Source: an uncultured Burkholderiales bacterium (GTDB lineage Bacteria; Pseudomonadota; Gammaproteobacteria; Burkholderiales; Burkholderiaceae_C). Taken from it: DNA of 64,000 bases. Positions 44,570 through 54,494 of this stretch are shown here, in pieces. A model generated the notes under the pieces. The model was given only the letters and a program-made list of their open reading frames with translations. It made no database searches and was not told the DNA's origin. Both the position numbers and the translations under genes were made by a program. Position 1 is the stretch's first letter. The number at the start of each line of letters is the position of its first letter. The DNA lies in the NCBI GenBank assembly GCA_903932865.1, contig CAIZHQ010000016.1, positions 1 through 64,000 of the forward strand, given 5' to 3'.

Positions 44570-46000
44570 TCAAATACCCGGCGGCCGCTGGTTGATCATG
44601 TCCAGGTTCGCCATCTCGTAGGCGTGGGCCAGTTTCAATAAATCCATGTCTCCCTGCGGTTTGCCTATCAGCGCCAGGCCCATGGGCAAGCCGTTTTTGC
44701 CAAAGCCTGCGGGCACGCTGATCGAGGGCAAGCCCGCAAAAGTGGCATAAATCACCACCTCCATCCAGCGGTGGTAGGTGTCCATGGCGTGGCCCGCAAT
44801 GCTTTGCGGCCAGCGCATCGAGACATCAAACGGCCAGACTTGTGCCACCGGAATGGCCAACGCGTCGAATTTTTCAAACAAGGCCAGCATGCTCAGGAAA
44901 AAGCGCGTACGGCTGGCGCTGGCGGCCATGAGTTGGGCCCCCGTCAGGTGGAGTGACTGGTCGTGCTCCCACAGGGCCTCGGCTTTGATGTGCGTCCGGT
45001 TGGCGGAGTTGATGAGGAAAGGCGCGATGCGCGGCCCCACCAAAGCCTGCCGCCAGACCAACCAGGCTTGCCATATTTGCTCAGGCGGTATGCCCAGCCG
45101 GACTTCGTCCACGGCACAGCCCATGCCCGAAAAGCTTTTCAGCGCCGATTCACACACGTCCAGAACGCCTTCTTCCATGGGCAGGTAGCCTTGCAGGTTG
45201 CCCAGCCAGCCGATGCGCTGACCTGCTGGGTCGCTGTCCAAGGACCCCGCAAAGACCGACGGGTCACCGGTCAAGCTCAAGGGGCTTGAAGGGTGTCCCC
45301 CCGCTTGGGTTGACAGCAGCATGGCCAAGTCAGCCACATGCCGGGCCATAGGCCCTTCGGTGGCCAGTTGGGCGATGAACACGTCTTGCGCGGGCGACAT
45401 GGGCACACGGCCTTGCGAGGGGCGCAGGCCGAACACATGGTTCCAGCCCGCGGGGTTACGCAAACTGCCCATGAAGTCCGAGCCGTCGGCCACCGGCAGC
45501 AGGCGTTGCGCCAGTGCCACGGCCGCGCCGCCGCTGCTGCCACCGGCCGTTTTGCTCGGGTCCCAGGCGTTGCGGGTGGGGCCAAACACTTCGTTGAAGG
45601 TGTGCGAGCCCAGGCCGAATTCGGGCGTGTTGGTCTTGCCGATGACGATGGCCCCCGCCGCTTTGGTGCGTTGTACCATGAGGCCATCTTCAGGGGCCAC
45701 AAAGTCTTTCATCAGCGGGCTGCCCAACGTGGTGCGCAGGCCTTGGGCATTGGCCAAATCTTTGATGGCTTGGGGCATGCCGTGCATCCAGCCCATCGAT
45801 TCGCCGCGTGCCAGTTGCGCATCGCGTTCGCGCGCTTGTGCCATCAAAAATTCGGGTTCTTGCAGGCTGACGATGGCATTGGACTGCGGATTCAGGCGCG
45901 CAATGCGTTCGAGCGTGGACTGCATGACTTCCTGGCACGACACCTGCTTGAGGTGGATGGCGCGGGACAAATTCAGTGCAGAGTAATCAGGGTTGACCAT
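44570..46000 (-). CDS. Amidase (amidase-signature family)
   Basis: 476 aa. The Ser-cisSer-Lys triad region is visible: Lys in QAIKDLAN, KTAGGSSGGAAVALAQRLLPVADGSDFMGSLRNPA with the Gly/Ser-rich signature, and FGLRPSQGRVP. Such enzymes hydrolyse amides to acids and ammonia. Divergent from the peptide-type ABC importer, with a shared 158-bp promoter region, so it probably acts on an imported amide. Substrate unknown; the second amidase at 52838 belongs to the other end of the same locus. Confidence 0.9.
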   Translation of the reverse strand: MVNPDYSALNLSRAIHLKQVSCQEVMQSTLERIARLNPQSNAIVSLQEPEFLMAQARERDAQLARGESMGWMHGMPQAIKDLANAQGLRTTLGSPLMKDFVAPEDGLMVQRTKAAGAIVIGKTNTPEFGLGSHTFNEVFGPTRNAWDPSKTAGGSSGGAAVALAQRLLPVADGSDFMGSLRNPAGWNHVFGLRPSQGRVPMSPAQDVFIAQLATEGPMARHVADLAMLLSTQAGGHPSSPLSLTGDPSVFAGSLDSDPAGQRIGWLGNLQGYLPMEEGVLDVCESALKSFSGMGCAVDEVRLGIPPEQIWQAWLVWRQALVGPRIAPFLINSANRTHIKAEALWEHDQSLHLTGAQLMAASASRTRFFLSMLALFEKFDALAIPVAQVWPFDVSMRWPQSIAGHAMDTYHRWMEVVIYATFAGLPSISVPAGFGKNGLPMGLALIGKPQGDMDLLKLAHAYEMANLDMINQRPPGI

Positions 46001-46158
46001 GTGGTGCTGCTTTCTGGTTTATTTGTATTATGAAAGAGGTCATAGGGCGATCAGCCACTGGTGAAAACCCCGACTACGTTTTGCGCAAAGGTGACGCTTG
46101 TTCGTTTTGAAAGCTGTCATCATGATTTTTCAACTGTTCCTATTTTGGAGATCTGATC

Positions 46159-47748
46159 ATGAAGAGACGTGTACTGTTTGCCGCCACCAGCTTGTTGGGT
46201 TTGAGCATGCTGGCCCCCTTGGCTGCCCAAGCCCAAGCGCAAGACAACAAAGTGTTCCGCTTTGTGCCGCACGCCAACCTGGCGGTGCTCGACCCCATCT
46301 GGACCACAGCCTACGTGACGCGCAACCATGCGTACATGATTTACGACACGCTGTTCTCTGAAGACGCGCAGGGCAACATCAAGCCCCAGATGGTGGACAC
46401 CTACACCACCTCGACCGACCGCAAGACCTGGACTTTTAAACTGCGCGCTGGCCTGGAGTTCCATGACGGCAAGCCCGTGACCAGCGAAGACGTGGTGGCC
46501 TCGCTCAAGCGTTGGGCCAGTCGCGACGCCATGGGCGGCATCCTGAACACCTTTATCGACCGCTACGAAGCGCCCGATGCCAACACCTTCCGAATGATCC
46601 TCAAGGAGCCCAGCGGCATCGTGATCGACGCCTTGGGCAAGGCCTCTTCCAACGTGCCTTTCATCATGCCCGCTCGCATTGCGGCCACCCCAGGCGCGGA
46701 GCAAATCAAGGAGCACATTGGTTCGGGGCCCTTCATCTTCAAGGCCGATGAATTCAAGCCCGGTGCGCTCGCGGTGTACACACGCAATGCCAAATACAAG
46801 TCGCGCGCCGAAGCGCCCAGCGGCATGGCCGGTGGCCGCCCTGTCAACTTTGACCGTGTGGAGTGGGTCATCATCCGCGATCCACAAACCCAGTTCAACG
46901 CCATCAAGGCGGGTGAAGTGGACATGATTGAGCAGCCCAGCTTTGAGCAGTACGAAACCCTGAAGAAGACCGAGGGTCTGAAGGTCGATGACTTCTCGCC
47001 AGCGGGTCTGCAGTTCATCATGCGCTTTAACCATTTGCACAAGCCTTTTGACAACCCCAAGATTCGCCAAGCGGCCATGGTGGCCATCGGTCAGCAGGCC
47101 TACATCAACACCCAGATTGGTGTGCCCGAGTTGGGCAAGCTGTGCCGCAGCATCTTCCCTTGCGGCACGACTTATGCCGATGAAAACACCGGTTATTTCA
47201 CCGGCATCGCCAACCCGGCCAAAGCCCGCGAAATGCTGAAAGAGGCGGGTTACGACAACACCCCCGTGCTCTTGATGCGCCCAACCGATCTGGCCTCGAT
47301 CGCCAAGATCCCGTTGGTGGCCAAGCAACAACTCGAAGCCGCTGGTTTCAAGGTCGACTTCCAGCAAATGGACTGGGCATCTTTGTTGGCCCGCCGCGCC
47401 AAGAAAGACGCCCCTGCAGCGGGTGGCTGGAATGCCTTCCTGACCGCTTGGACTGCGGGAGACATCTCCAACCCCCTGGCCATGGCCATGCTGAATGCCA
47501 AGGGTGACACCGGTTGGTTCGGCTGGCAAAACGAGCCGCGCTTGGAGACATTGAAGGCCAGTTTTGCTCGTGCAGGCTCCAACGAAGAGAAAAAGAAATT
47601 GGCCAGCCAGATTCAAGCCGTGGCCTTTGAAACAGCCACCCACGCTCCTTTGGGCCAATACCGTCAGCCCACCGTGTTGCGCAGCAACGTGAGTGGCCTC
47701 TTGCAAACACCCGGTATCCCGGCCATGTGGAACCTCAAGAAAAACTGA
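46159..47748 (+). CDS. Peptide/nickel-type ABC transporter substrate-binding protein (SBP family 5)
   Basis: 529 aa. Signal peptide ends around AAQAQA (residue 29). The mature part begins with NKVFRFVPHANLAVLDPIWTTAYVTRNHAYMIYDTLF and contains the family-5 segments DRKTWTFKLRAGLEFHDGKPVTSEDVVASLKRW. It binds oligopeptides or related amides in the periplasm and delivers them to the permeases encoded directly downstream. GGAG ribosome binding site 8 nt before the ATG. First gene of an operon that runs to 52776 or 54271. Confidence 0.92.
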   Translation: MKRRVLFAATSLLGLSMLAPLAAQAQAQDNKVFRFVPHANLAVLDPIWTTAYVTRNHAYMIYDTLFSEDAQGNIKPQMVDTYTTSTDRKTWTFKLRAGLEFHDGKPVTSEDVVASLKRWASRDAMGGILNTFIDRYEAPDANTFRMILKEPSGIVIDALGKASSNVPFIMPARIAATPGAEQIKEHIGSGPFIFKADEFKPGALAVYTRNAKYKSRAEAPSGMAGGRPVNFDRVEWVIIRDPQTQFNAIKAGEVDMIEQPSFEQYETLKKTEGLKVDDFSPAGLQFIMRFNHLHKPFDNPKIRQAAMVAIGQQAYINTQIGVPELGKLCRSIFPCGTTYADENTGYFTGIANPAKAREMLKEAGYDNTPVLLMRPTDLASIAKIPLVAKQQLEAAGFKVDFQQMDWASLLARRAKKDAPAAGGWNAFLTAWTAGDISNPLAMAMLNAKGDTGWFGWQNEPRLETLKASFARAGSNEEKKKLASQIQAVAFETATHAPLGQYRQPTVLRSNVSGLLQTPGIPAMWNLKKN

Positions 47749-47762
47749 TCAGGTCCTGAGCG

Positions 47763-48716
47763 ATGTTTCAATTCGTCCTGCGCCGCCTGTTGGCGGTGCT
47801 GCCGGTCCTGCTCGTCGTGTCGCTGGTGGTTTTCCTCATCCTGAGGTTGGCCCCCGGTGACCCGGCGGCGGTCATTGCCGGCAACAGCGCCACCAACGAC
47901 GACATCAACCGCATCCGCGAACAGTTGGGCCTGGATCGCTCCATCTTGACCCAATACTTCATCTGGATCGGGCGGGTGTTTCAGGGCGATCTGGGGTATT
48001 CGTATTACCTGAGCAAACCCGTCACCGAGTTGATCGCGCAGCGCATCGAACCCACCCTGTCCCTGGCGGCCGGCACCTTGGTGCTGGCCATTGCCGTGGC
48101 CATTCCGCTGGGTACCATCGCCGCCTGGCGCATGGGGGGCTGGCTTGACAAAATCCTGTCCGGATTTTCGGTGGCCGGATTTTCGGTGCCGGTGTTTGTG
48201 ATCGGCTACTTGCTCATTTACTTGTTTGCCATTCGCCTGGACTGGCTGCCGGTGCAGGGCTACAAAACCTTGTTCGGGCCGCGCAGTGTCGGCGTATGGG
48301 ATTGGATGCGGCAGTTGATCCTGCCCTGGATGACGCTGGCCATGATTTATGTGGCGCTGATTGCGCGGGTCACCCGGGCCAGCGTGTCCGAGGCCCTGAC
48401 CGAAGACTACATCCGCACCGCGCGTGCCAAAGGTGTGACCGAGCAGGTGGTGCTGTTGCGCCACGCGCTGGCCAATGCGGCCGTGCCCATCGTCACCGTG
48501 ATCGGCATTGGCGTGGCCTTGCTGATTGGCGGGGTGGTGGTGACCGAGACGGTGTACGCCATTCCCGGCTTGGGCATGCTCACGGTGGATGCGGTGCTCA
48601 ATCGCGATTTCCCGGTGATCCAGGGGCTGGTCCTGCTGTTTTCCTGTGCCTACGTGTTCATCAACCTCATGGTCGATTTGAGCTACCTCTTTCTTGATCC
48701 GAGGATCCGTTACTGA
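47763..48716 (+). CDS. ABC transporter permease (DppB/OppB type)
   Basis: 317 aa inner-membrane protein with about six helices. The start MFQFVLRRLLAVLPVLLVVSLVVFLILRLAPGDPA is diagnostic of DppB-type permeases, and the EAA-like loop reads LTEDYIRTARAKGVTEQVVLLRHALANAAVPIV. It forms the pore with the DppC-type protein encoded next. Stop and start of the two genes overlap by 1 bp. Confidence 0.93.
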   Translation: MFQFVLRRLLAVLPVLLVVSLVVFLILRLAPGDPAAVIAGNSATNDDINRIREQLGLDRSILTQYFIWIGRVFQGDLGYSYYLSKPVTELIAQRIEPTLSLAAGTLVLAIAVAIPLGTIAAWRMGGWLDKILSGFSVAGFSVPVFVIGYLLIYLFAIRLDWLPVQGYKTLFGPRSVGVWDWMRQLILPWMTLAMIYVALIARVTRASVSEALTEDYIRTARAKGVTEQVVLLRHALANAAVPIVTVIGIGVALLIGGVVVTETVYAIPGLGMLTVDAVLNRDFPVIQGLVLLFSCAYVFINLMVDLSYLFLDPRIRY

Positions 48717-49591
48717 TGTCAGTCTCTCAGCGTTTATGGGCCAACGGCTCGATCCGGTTTGGTGCCGTGGTGCTCGGGTTCATGGTCTTGGTGTCCTTGC
48801 TGGCACCTTGGTTGGGCACGTTGGATCCGGCCGCCATGGACTCCAACTTCATCAACAAGCCTGCGGGCCTCAAGGGTGACTTCACCTTGGTTGACGGCAG
48901 CACGGTGGCCCACACTTTCTGGCTGGGCACCGACAGTTTTGGCCGCGACATGTACAGCCGCGTGGTCTACGGGGCGCAAGTGTCTTTGCTGGTGGGCGGC
49001 TTCACTGCCGCGTTGGCGCTGGCGCTGGGCGGATTTTTGGGCATGCTGGCCGGCTATTTTCGGCAAGTCGATGCGGTGCTGATGCGCTTCATGGATGGCC
49101 TGATGGCCATTCCTGCCATTTTGTTGGCCATTGCGTTGGTGGCGGCATTGGGCGCGCAAGTGTGGACGGTGGTGGTGGCCATCGCCATCCCCGAGGTGCC
49201 GCGTGTGACGCGTTTGGTTCGCTCTTTGGTGCTGAGCCTGCGTGAAGAGCCTTTTGTGGAAGCGGCCCGAGCGCTGGCCACCCCCACGTCCGTCATCTTG
49301 TGGCGGCACATCCTGCCCAATGCTTTGGCACCCTTGATCGTGCAGGGCACCTTTGTGGCGGCATCGGCCGTTTTGACCGAGGCGATTTTGAGTTTTCTGG
49401 GCCTGGGCCTGCCGCCCGACATCCCCACCTGGGGCAACATCATGGCCGAGGGGCGTGTGCAATTTAGCCAGTACCCCGGCAACGTGCTGTACCCCGCTTT
49501 GTTTTTGGTGCCCACAGTGCTGGCCGTGAATTTGTTGGGGGATGGCTTGCGCGATGTGCTCGATCCCAAGTTTGCAAAAAGGGGGACATGA
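48716..49591 (+). CDS. ABC transporter permease (DppC/OppC type)
   Basis: 291 aa with about six membrane helices. Features: LGTDSFGRDMYSRVVYGAQVSLLVGG near residue 62, and the EAA loop FVEAARALATPTSVILWRHILPNALAPLIV. It pairs with the preceding permease. It overlaps the ATP-binding gene by 4 bp. The peptide or amide substrate is set by the binding protein at 46159. Confidence 0.93.
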   Translation: MSVSQRLWANGSIRFGAVVLGFMVLVSLLAPWLGTLDPAAMDSNFINKPAGLKGDFTLVDGSTVAHTFWLGTDSFGRDMYSRVVYGAQVSLLVGGFTAALALALGGFLGMLAGYFRQVDAVLMRFMDGLMAIPAILLAIALVAALGAQVWTVVVAIAIPEVPRVTRLVRSLVLSLREEPFVEAARALATPTSVILWRHILPNALAPLIVQGTFVAASAVLTEAILSFLGLGLPPDIPTWGNIMAEGRVQFSQYPGNVLYPALFLVPTVLAVNLLGDGLRDVLDPKFAKRGT

Positions 49592-51219
49592 TGAGCACGA
49601 CGTCCCCTCAACCGGTTCTGTCCATTCGCCAACTCTCGGTGGCCTTGCCTGCCGGGAGTGACCGCGCGCATGCGGTGCACCAGGTGTCATTGACGATTCA
49701 CCCCGGGCAGACCTTGTGTGTGGTGGGCGAGTCGGGTTCTGGCAAATCGGTCATGGCTACCACCGTGATGGGTTTGCTGGCCAAGGAGCTGCGCCCCAGT
49801 GGGGGTGAGATCGTGCTGCAAGGCGAGTCCTTGCTCAATGCCTCGGCCTCGCGTTTGCGCGCCTTGCGCGGACGCAGCATGGGCATGGTGTTCCAGGAAC
49901 CCATGACCGCGCTCAACCCGGTCATGACCTGCGGCGATCAGGTCGACGAGTTGCTCTCGACCCACACCGATTGGCCAGCTGCGCAGCGCCGGGCCGAAAT
50001 TTTGCGCATTTTCGAACGCGTGCGCCTGCCCGACCCTGAGCGCATGCTGCGCAGCTACCCGCACCAACTCAGCGGTGGGCAGCGTCAGCGCATCGTGATC
50101 GCCATGGCCGTGGTGCTCAAGCCGGCCTTGATCATCTGCGACGAGCCGACCACCGCGCTGGACGTGACCACGCAAAAAGAAATTTTGAAGCTGATTGCCG
50201 ACCTGCAACGCGAGCAGGGCAGTGCGGTGCTGTTCATCACGCACGACATGGGCGTGGTGGCCGAGATCGCCGACGAGGTGCTGGTGATGAACCAGGGCGA
50301 AGCCGTTGAGGGTGGGCCCTGCGAGCAGGTCTTGCGACGGCCCCAAGCCGCGTACACGCGCCAGTTGCTCGCCGCTGTGCCGGGCATGACGCCGCCTGCG
50401 GCCAAACCCGCCTTCAGCGGCCCGGCTTTGTTGTCGGGCCAGGGCGTGTGCAAAACCTATGCCAGCCGCGACTGGATGGGCCGCAACCGCGCCACCGCCG
50501 CGCTGCAAAACGCCCATGTGGCGGTGCACGCAGGCGAGACTGTGGGCATTGTGGGCGAGTCCGGTTCGGGCAAGTCCACTTTTGCGCGCTGCCTGATTCG
50601 CCTGATCGACCCGACCGAGGGCCGCATCTTGTGGGGCGACGACGAAGTGGCGACTTTGCCAGAGGGCCGCTTGCGGCCTTTGCGCAACCGGGTGCAGGTG
50701 GTGTTTCAAGACCCCAACCGCTCGCTCAACCCGCGCCGCACGGTGGGTCAGTCCATGGTCGAAGGGGCCATGAACTTTGGCCAGTCGCGCGCCCAGGCCG
50801 AAGCCTTGGCAGCCGAGCTGATGGCCCAGGTGCGTTTGCCGGTTGAAGCGCTGCTGCGCTATCCCAGCCAGTTCAGTGGTGGACAAAGGCAGCGCCTGGC
50901 CATCGCTCGGGCGCTGGCATGTCGCCCCCAAGTGCTGGTGGCCGACGAGGCGGTGAGCGCTCTCGATGTGAGTGTGCAGGCGCAAATTTTGAACTTGCTG
51001 CGCGAAATCCAGGGCCGTTTGGGCTTGGGCGTGCTGTTCATCACGCACGACCTGCGCGTGGCCGCCCAGTTGTGCGACCGCGTGATCGTGATGCACCAAG
51101 GCCTGATCGTCGAAGAAGGCCCGACCCACGAGCTCTACGCCAACCCCCAACAAGACTACACGCGCCGCCTGCTGCAGGCAGCGCCCGCCGCTTTGCCGCC
51201 CCTTGAGGCTGCACCTTGA
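49588..51219 (+). CDS. ABC transporter ATP-binding protein, fused DppD-DppF type
   Basis: 543 aa with two complete ABC domains. First: Walker A GESGSGKSVMA, signature QLSGGQRQR, Walker B ALIICDEPTTALD. Second: Walker A GESGSGKSTFA, signature FSGGQRQR, Walker B VLVADEAVSALD. The fusion of both ATPases in one chain occurs widely in Burkholderiales peptide importers. ATG 49588 overlaps the permease stop; ATG 49591 is an equal alternative with better spacing from GGGGG. Confidence 0.93.
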   Translation: MMSTTSPQPVLSIRQLSVALPAGSDRAHAVHQVSLTIHPGQTLCVVGESGSGKSVMATTVMGLLAKELRPSGGEIVLQGESLLNASASRLRALRGRSMGMVFQEPMTALNPVMTCGDQVDELLSTHTDWPAAQRRAEILRIFERVRLPDPERMLRSYPHQLSGGQRQRIVIAMAVVLKPALIICDEPTTALDVTTQKEILKLIADLQREQGSAVLFITHDMGVVAEIADEVLVMNQGEAVEGGPCEQVLRRPQAAYTRQLLAAVPGMTPPAAKPAFSGPALLSGQGVCKTYASRDWMGRNRATAALQNAHVAVHAGETVGIVGESGSGKSTFARCLIRLIDPTEGRILWGDDEVATLPEGRLRPLRNRVQVVFQDPNRSLNPRRTVGQSMVEGAMNFGQSRAQAEALAAELMAQVRLPVEALLRYPSQFSGGQRQRLAIARALACRPQVLVADEAVSALDVSVQAQILNLLREIQGRLGLGVLFITHDLRVAAQLCDRVIVMHQGLIVEEGPTHELYANPQQDYTRRLLQAAPAALPPLEAAP

Positions 51220-51279
51220 TGTCGCACCGCGACAGCGCAGCTTCAGTCGGCTTGATATGAACCCTGAACACGGCCCGCC

Positions 51280-52776
51280 ATGACCCGTATCCTGATCGCT
51301 GGTTACCAGCACGAAACCAACACCTTTGCCCCCAGCCTGGCCGATTGGGCCGCCTTCCAAAGCGGCGAGGCCTTTCCGGCCTATGTGCGCGGGCAAGCCA
51401 TGCTGGACCAGATGACGGGCGTGAACATTCCGGCGGGCGGCTTCATCGATGCAGCGCGGCGCGAAGGCTGGCAGTTGGTGCCCTCGGCTTGGGCCGGAGC
51501 CACTCCATCTTCTTATGTGACGCAAGATGCATTCGAGCGCATTTGCAGCGCCATCTTGGATGACGTGCGATCGGCCTTGGTGCAGGGCTTGGACGGCGTG
51601 TACCTGGATTTGCATGGCGCAGCTGTGGCCGAAAACGCAGACGACAGCGAAGGCGAACTGATCGCACGCATCCGCGCCGTGGTGGGCCCCAAACTGCCCA
51701 TCGTGGCCAGCCTAGACCTGCACGCCAACGTGACCGAGCGCATGCTGCTGTCCGATGGCTTGGTGGCTTACCGCACCTACCCGCACATCGACATGGCTGA
51801 GACCGGTGAGCGCGCAGCCCTATTGCTGCGCGAGCATTTGCGTGCAGGTGGTAAGCGCCCGATGCACGCGCGTCGCCTGCCTTTTTTGATTCCGCTCAAC
51901 GCCCAAAGCACCTGGATGGCCCCGGCAAAAGACCTGTACGAGGAAATGATCGCGCTGGAGTCGCAAACCGCTTGCATGCTGAGTTTTTGCATGGGTTTTC
52001 CGGCGTCCGACTTTGACGAATGCGGCCCGGTGGTCTGGGGCCATGGCCCCCAAGCCGAAGCGGCTGTGCAGCGTTTGTTTGACCGTGTGGCCGAGCCCAG
52101 CCAATGGCGCCCCGATGTGCTGCCCGCCCGTGAGGCGGTGGCGCAAGCCCTGGCCACCGCCGAGGTGTCTGGACCCCCCGTGGTCATGGCCGACACGCAG
52201 GACAACCCCGGCGCAGGGGGGGACAGCAACACCACCGGCATGCTGCACGCCTTGCTTCAGCAAGGCGCTGGCCAGCGCTGGCCGGGCCAAGTGGCGCTGG
52301 GTTTGTTGTTCGACCCCGAAGCCGCCCGCATGGCCCATGCCGCCGGCGTGGGGGCGAGTTTGCAATTGGCCTTGGGCCAAGCGGTGCCCACTTTTACCGG
52401 CGAGGCCAGCGACCCGCCTTTGCAGGGGCGCTTCACGGTGCGGGCGTTGGGGCCCGAGTACTGCGAGCTCAAAGGCCCGATGATGACCGGCATGAAAGCC
52501 CGCATCGGACCTTGCGCTTGCCTCGAAATCGATGGCGTGCTGATCGCCGTGGCCAGCGGAAAAATGCAGATGCTCGACCGTGAACTGTTTCGCGCCGTGG
52601 GCATCCACCCCGAGCAAATGAAGCTGCTCGTGGTCAAAAGCTCCAACCATTTCCGTGCCGACTTCACCCCCATTGCCAGCCGTGTGCTGGTGGCCAAGGC
52701 GGCCGGGCCCATGGCGGCTGACCCGGGCGATTTGCCCTGGAAAAAGCTCAGTCCCCACACCCGTACCCGGCCTTGA
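51280..52776 (+). CDS. M81-family metallopeptidase (MlrC-like)
   Basis: 498 aa. Start motif IAGYQHETNTFAPSLADW is typical of MlrC proteins. Zn-ligand candidates D146 and H148 (SLDLHANV) and H169 (YRTYPHIDMAETG) have almost the spacing remembered for the MlrC zinc site (Asp-x-His...His). Family members hydrolyse linear microcystin fragments or other peptides and amides, but most have unknown substrates. 60 bp after the importer ATPase, so it is in the same operon and likely acts on the imported compound. Confidence 0.88.
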   Translation: MTRILIAGYQHETNTFAPSLADWAAFQSGEAFPAYVRGQAMLDQMTGVNIPAGGFIDAARREGWQLVPSAWAGATPSSYVTQDAFERICSAILDDVRSALVQGLDGVYLDLHGAAVAENADDSEGELIARIRAVVGPKLPIVASLDLHANVTERMLLSDGLVAYRTYPHIDMAETGERAALLLREHLRAGGKRPMHARRLPFLIPLNAQSTWMAPAKDLYEEMIALESQTACMLSFCMGFPASDFDECGPVVWGHGPQAEAAVQRLFDRVAEPSQWRPDVLPAREAVAQALATAEVSGPPVVMADTQDNPGAGGDSNTTGMLHALLQQGAGQRWPGQVALGLLFDPEAARMAHAAGVGASLQLALGQAVPTFTGEASDPPLQGRFTVRALGPEYCELKGPMMTGMKARIGPCACLEIDGVLIAVASGKMQMLDRELFRAVGIHPEQMKLLVVKSSNHFRADFTPIASRVLVAKAAGPMAADPGDLPWKKLSPHTRTRP

Positions 52777-52837
52777 CCCTGACGCTGAACCGGCCACAGG
52801 CGAGAGGTTTTTGATTCACCACCTCAGAGGCACGACC

Positions 52838-54271
52838 ATGAGCACAGCACCCGCATCTGCGTCAAGACAAGACCTGACCCAAACCCCCGCCCATGAACTG
52901 TTGGCGCTGTACCGCAGCGGTCAAGCCTCGCCCGTGGAGGTGACGCAGGCGGTGCTGCAGCGCATCGAGCGCCTGAACCCGCAAATCAACGCCTTTTGCC
53001 TGGTTGACGAAGCCGCCGCCCTGGCCAGCGCCCGCGCCAGCGAGGCGCGTTGGCAGGCCCACCGCCAGCAAGGCGCGCCCGTGGGGGTTTTGGACGGTGT
53101 GCCCACTTCCATCAAGGACTTGATCCTGACCCACGGCTGGCCCACGCTGCGGGGCAGCCGCACGGTTGACCCAAACCAGCCTTGGGATGTGGACGCCCCG
53201 GCCACCGCCCGCTTGCGCGAGGCGGGTGCTGTCTTGTTGGGCAAAACCACCACGCCCGAGTTTGGTTGCAAGGGCGAGACCAACTCGCCCGCCACCGGCA
53301 TCACCCGCAACCCCTGGAACCTGAACCACACGCCTGGTGGATCCTCGGGCGGCACGGCCGCCGCCGTGGCTGCGGGTTTGGGACCGATTGGCGTGGGCAC
53401 CGATGGTGCGGGCAGTGTGCGGATTCCGGCGGCCTTTTGCGGCAACGTGGGCCTCAAACCCAGCTTTGGCCGCGTGCCGGCCTACCCCCTGTCACCGTTT
53501 GGCTCGGTCGCCCACTTGGGCCCGCACACCATGAGCGTGCGCGACGCCGCCTTGATGACCAACGTGCTCAAGCAACCCGATGCCCGCGACTGGACATCGC
53601 TGCCACCCGACGCCAGCGACTACACCGTGGGCCTGGAAGACGGCATCCGTGGCCTGCGGATCGCCTATTCGCCCACCTTGGGTTATGCGAAAAATGTGCA
53701 CCCCGAAATCGCCGCTGCGGTGGATGCCGCCGTGCAGCAACTCCAAGCCCTGGGCGCGCATGTGGAGCGGATCGACCCCGGCTTCGAGGACCCGCTGGAC
53801 ATCACCACCGGTCTCTGGTTTTTGGGCGCCTACACTTTGTGGAAGGGTTTGAGCGCCGAGCAGCAGGCCGTGGCCGACCCCGATTTCAAAGCCGAGGCTG
53901 AGCTGGGTGCGCAACTGAGCGCCTTGCAAATCCAACAACTCAACCAACGCCGAGGTGTGTTGGGCTCGCACATGCGCCAGTTCATGCAGCGCTTTGACCT
54001 GCTGGTCACGCCTGCGGTGTCCATCCCGGCTTTTGAGGCGCGTGCAGCCGGAACGGTCACCATGAACCCGGTGTCCATGCTCGGCTGGACGCCTTTCAGC
54101 TACCCCTTCAACCTCACCCAGCAACCGGCCATCACCGTGCCCTGTGGCTTGACCCAGAGCGGCCTTCCCATGGGCTTGCAGATTGTGGGTCCGATGTTTG
54201 GCGATGCGCTGGTGTTGCGCGCTGCGAGGGCTTACGAGTCGGTGATGCCGGTGGCACGTCCCAAGTTCTGA
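52838..54271 (+). CDS. Amidase (amidase-signature family)
   Basis: 477 aa from ATG 52838. Amidase-signature residues are complete: Lys in PTSIKDLILTHGW, the GGSSGGTAAAVAAGLGPIGVGTDGAGSVRIPAAFCGNVGLKP block with both serines, and the C-terminal LPMGLQIVGPMFGD. It hydrolyses an amide bond in a substrate probably related to that of the M81 enzyme. The longer upstream reading frame overlaps the M81 gene and lacks support. Ends the transport/hydrolysis operon. Confidence 0.9.
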   Translation: MSTAPASASRQDLTQTPAHELLALYRSGQASPVEVTQAVLQRIERLNPQINAFCLVDEAAALASARASEARWQAHRQQGAPVGVLDGVPTSIKDLILTHGWPTLRGSRTVDPNQPWDVDAPATARLREAGAVLLGKTTTPEFGCKGETNSPATGITRNPWNLNHTPGGSSGGTAAAVAAGLGPIGVGTDGAGSVRIPAAFCGNVGLKPSFGRVPAYPLSPFGSVAHLGPHTMSVRDAALMTNVLKQPDARDWTSLPPDASDYTVGLEDGIRGLRIAYSPTLGYAKNVHPEIAAAVDAAVQQLQALGAHVERIDPGFEDPLDITTGLWFLGAYTLWKGLSAEQQAVADPDFKAEAELGAQLSALQIQQLNQRRGVLGSHMRQFMQRFDLLVTPAVSIPAFEARAAGTVTMNPVSMLGWTPFSYPFNLTQQPAITVPCGLTQSGLPMGLQIVGPMFGDALVLRAARAYESVMPVARPKF

Positions 54272-54385
54272 TGAACGCGCAGGTCGGGTCAGTGCTTAGG
54301 CCCCTTTCGTGTCAATCATGCAGGCCACACTTAGGCGTACTCGACGCAGACTGGTTGTTGTTAGCGGCTTTGGCCATGCGATCAA

Positions 54386-54455
54386 TAAAATCCGCTCTAT
54401 AAAATAACAAAAAGTTTTAATAAAAACTTAGTCATAATATTTTTATGATCTAATT
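54386..54455. promoter_or_regulatory. AT-rich promoter tract with two dyads upstream of the M23-bactofilin genes
   Basis: About 70 nt of markedly AT-rich DNA in a GC-rich surrounding. AAGTTTT-AATA-AAAACTT (54412-54429) and TCATAA-TATTT-TTATGA (54432-54448) are perfect inverted repeats. A CATAAT -10-like element (54433-54438) overlaps the second dyad. It probably holds the promoter and an operator for the M23 peptidase and bactofilin genes. Confidence 0.45.
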
Positions 54456-54494
54456 TGAAGAACTTTTGTTCGGCCTGAGGGCAGTGGAGTTCTT

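Noticed and set aside
49687..51615. 642-codon minus-strand frame opposite the ABC ATPase
   Set aside because: Shadow of a well-supported two-domain ATPase gene; no start signal or domain.
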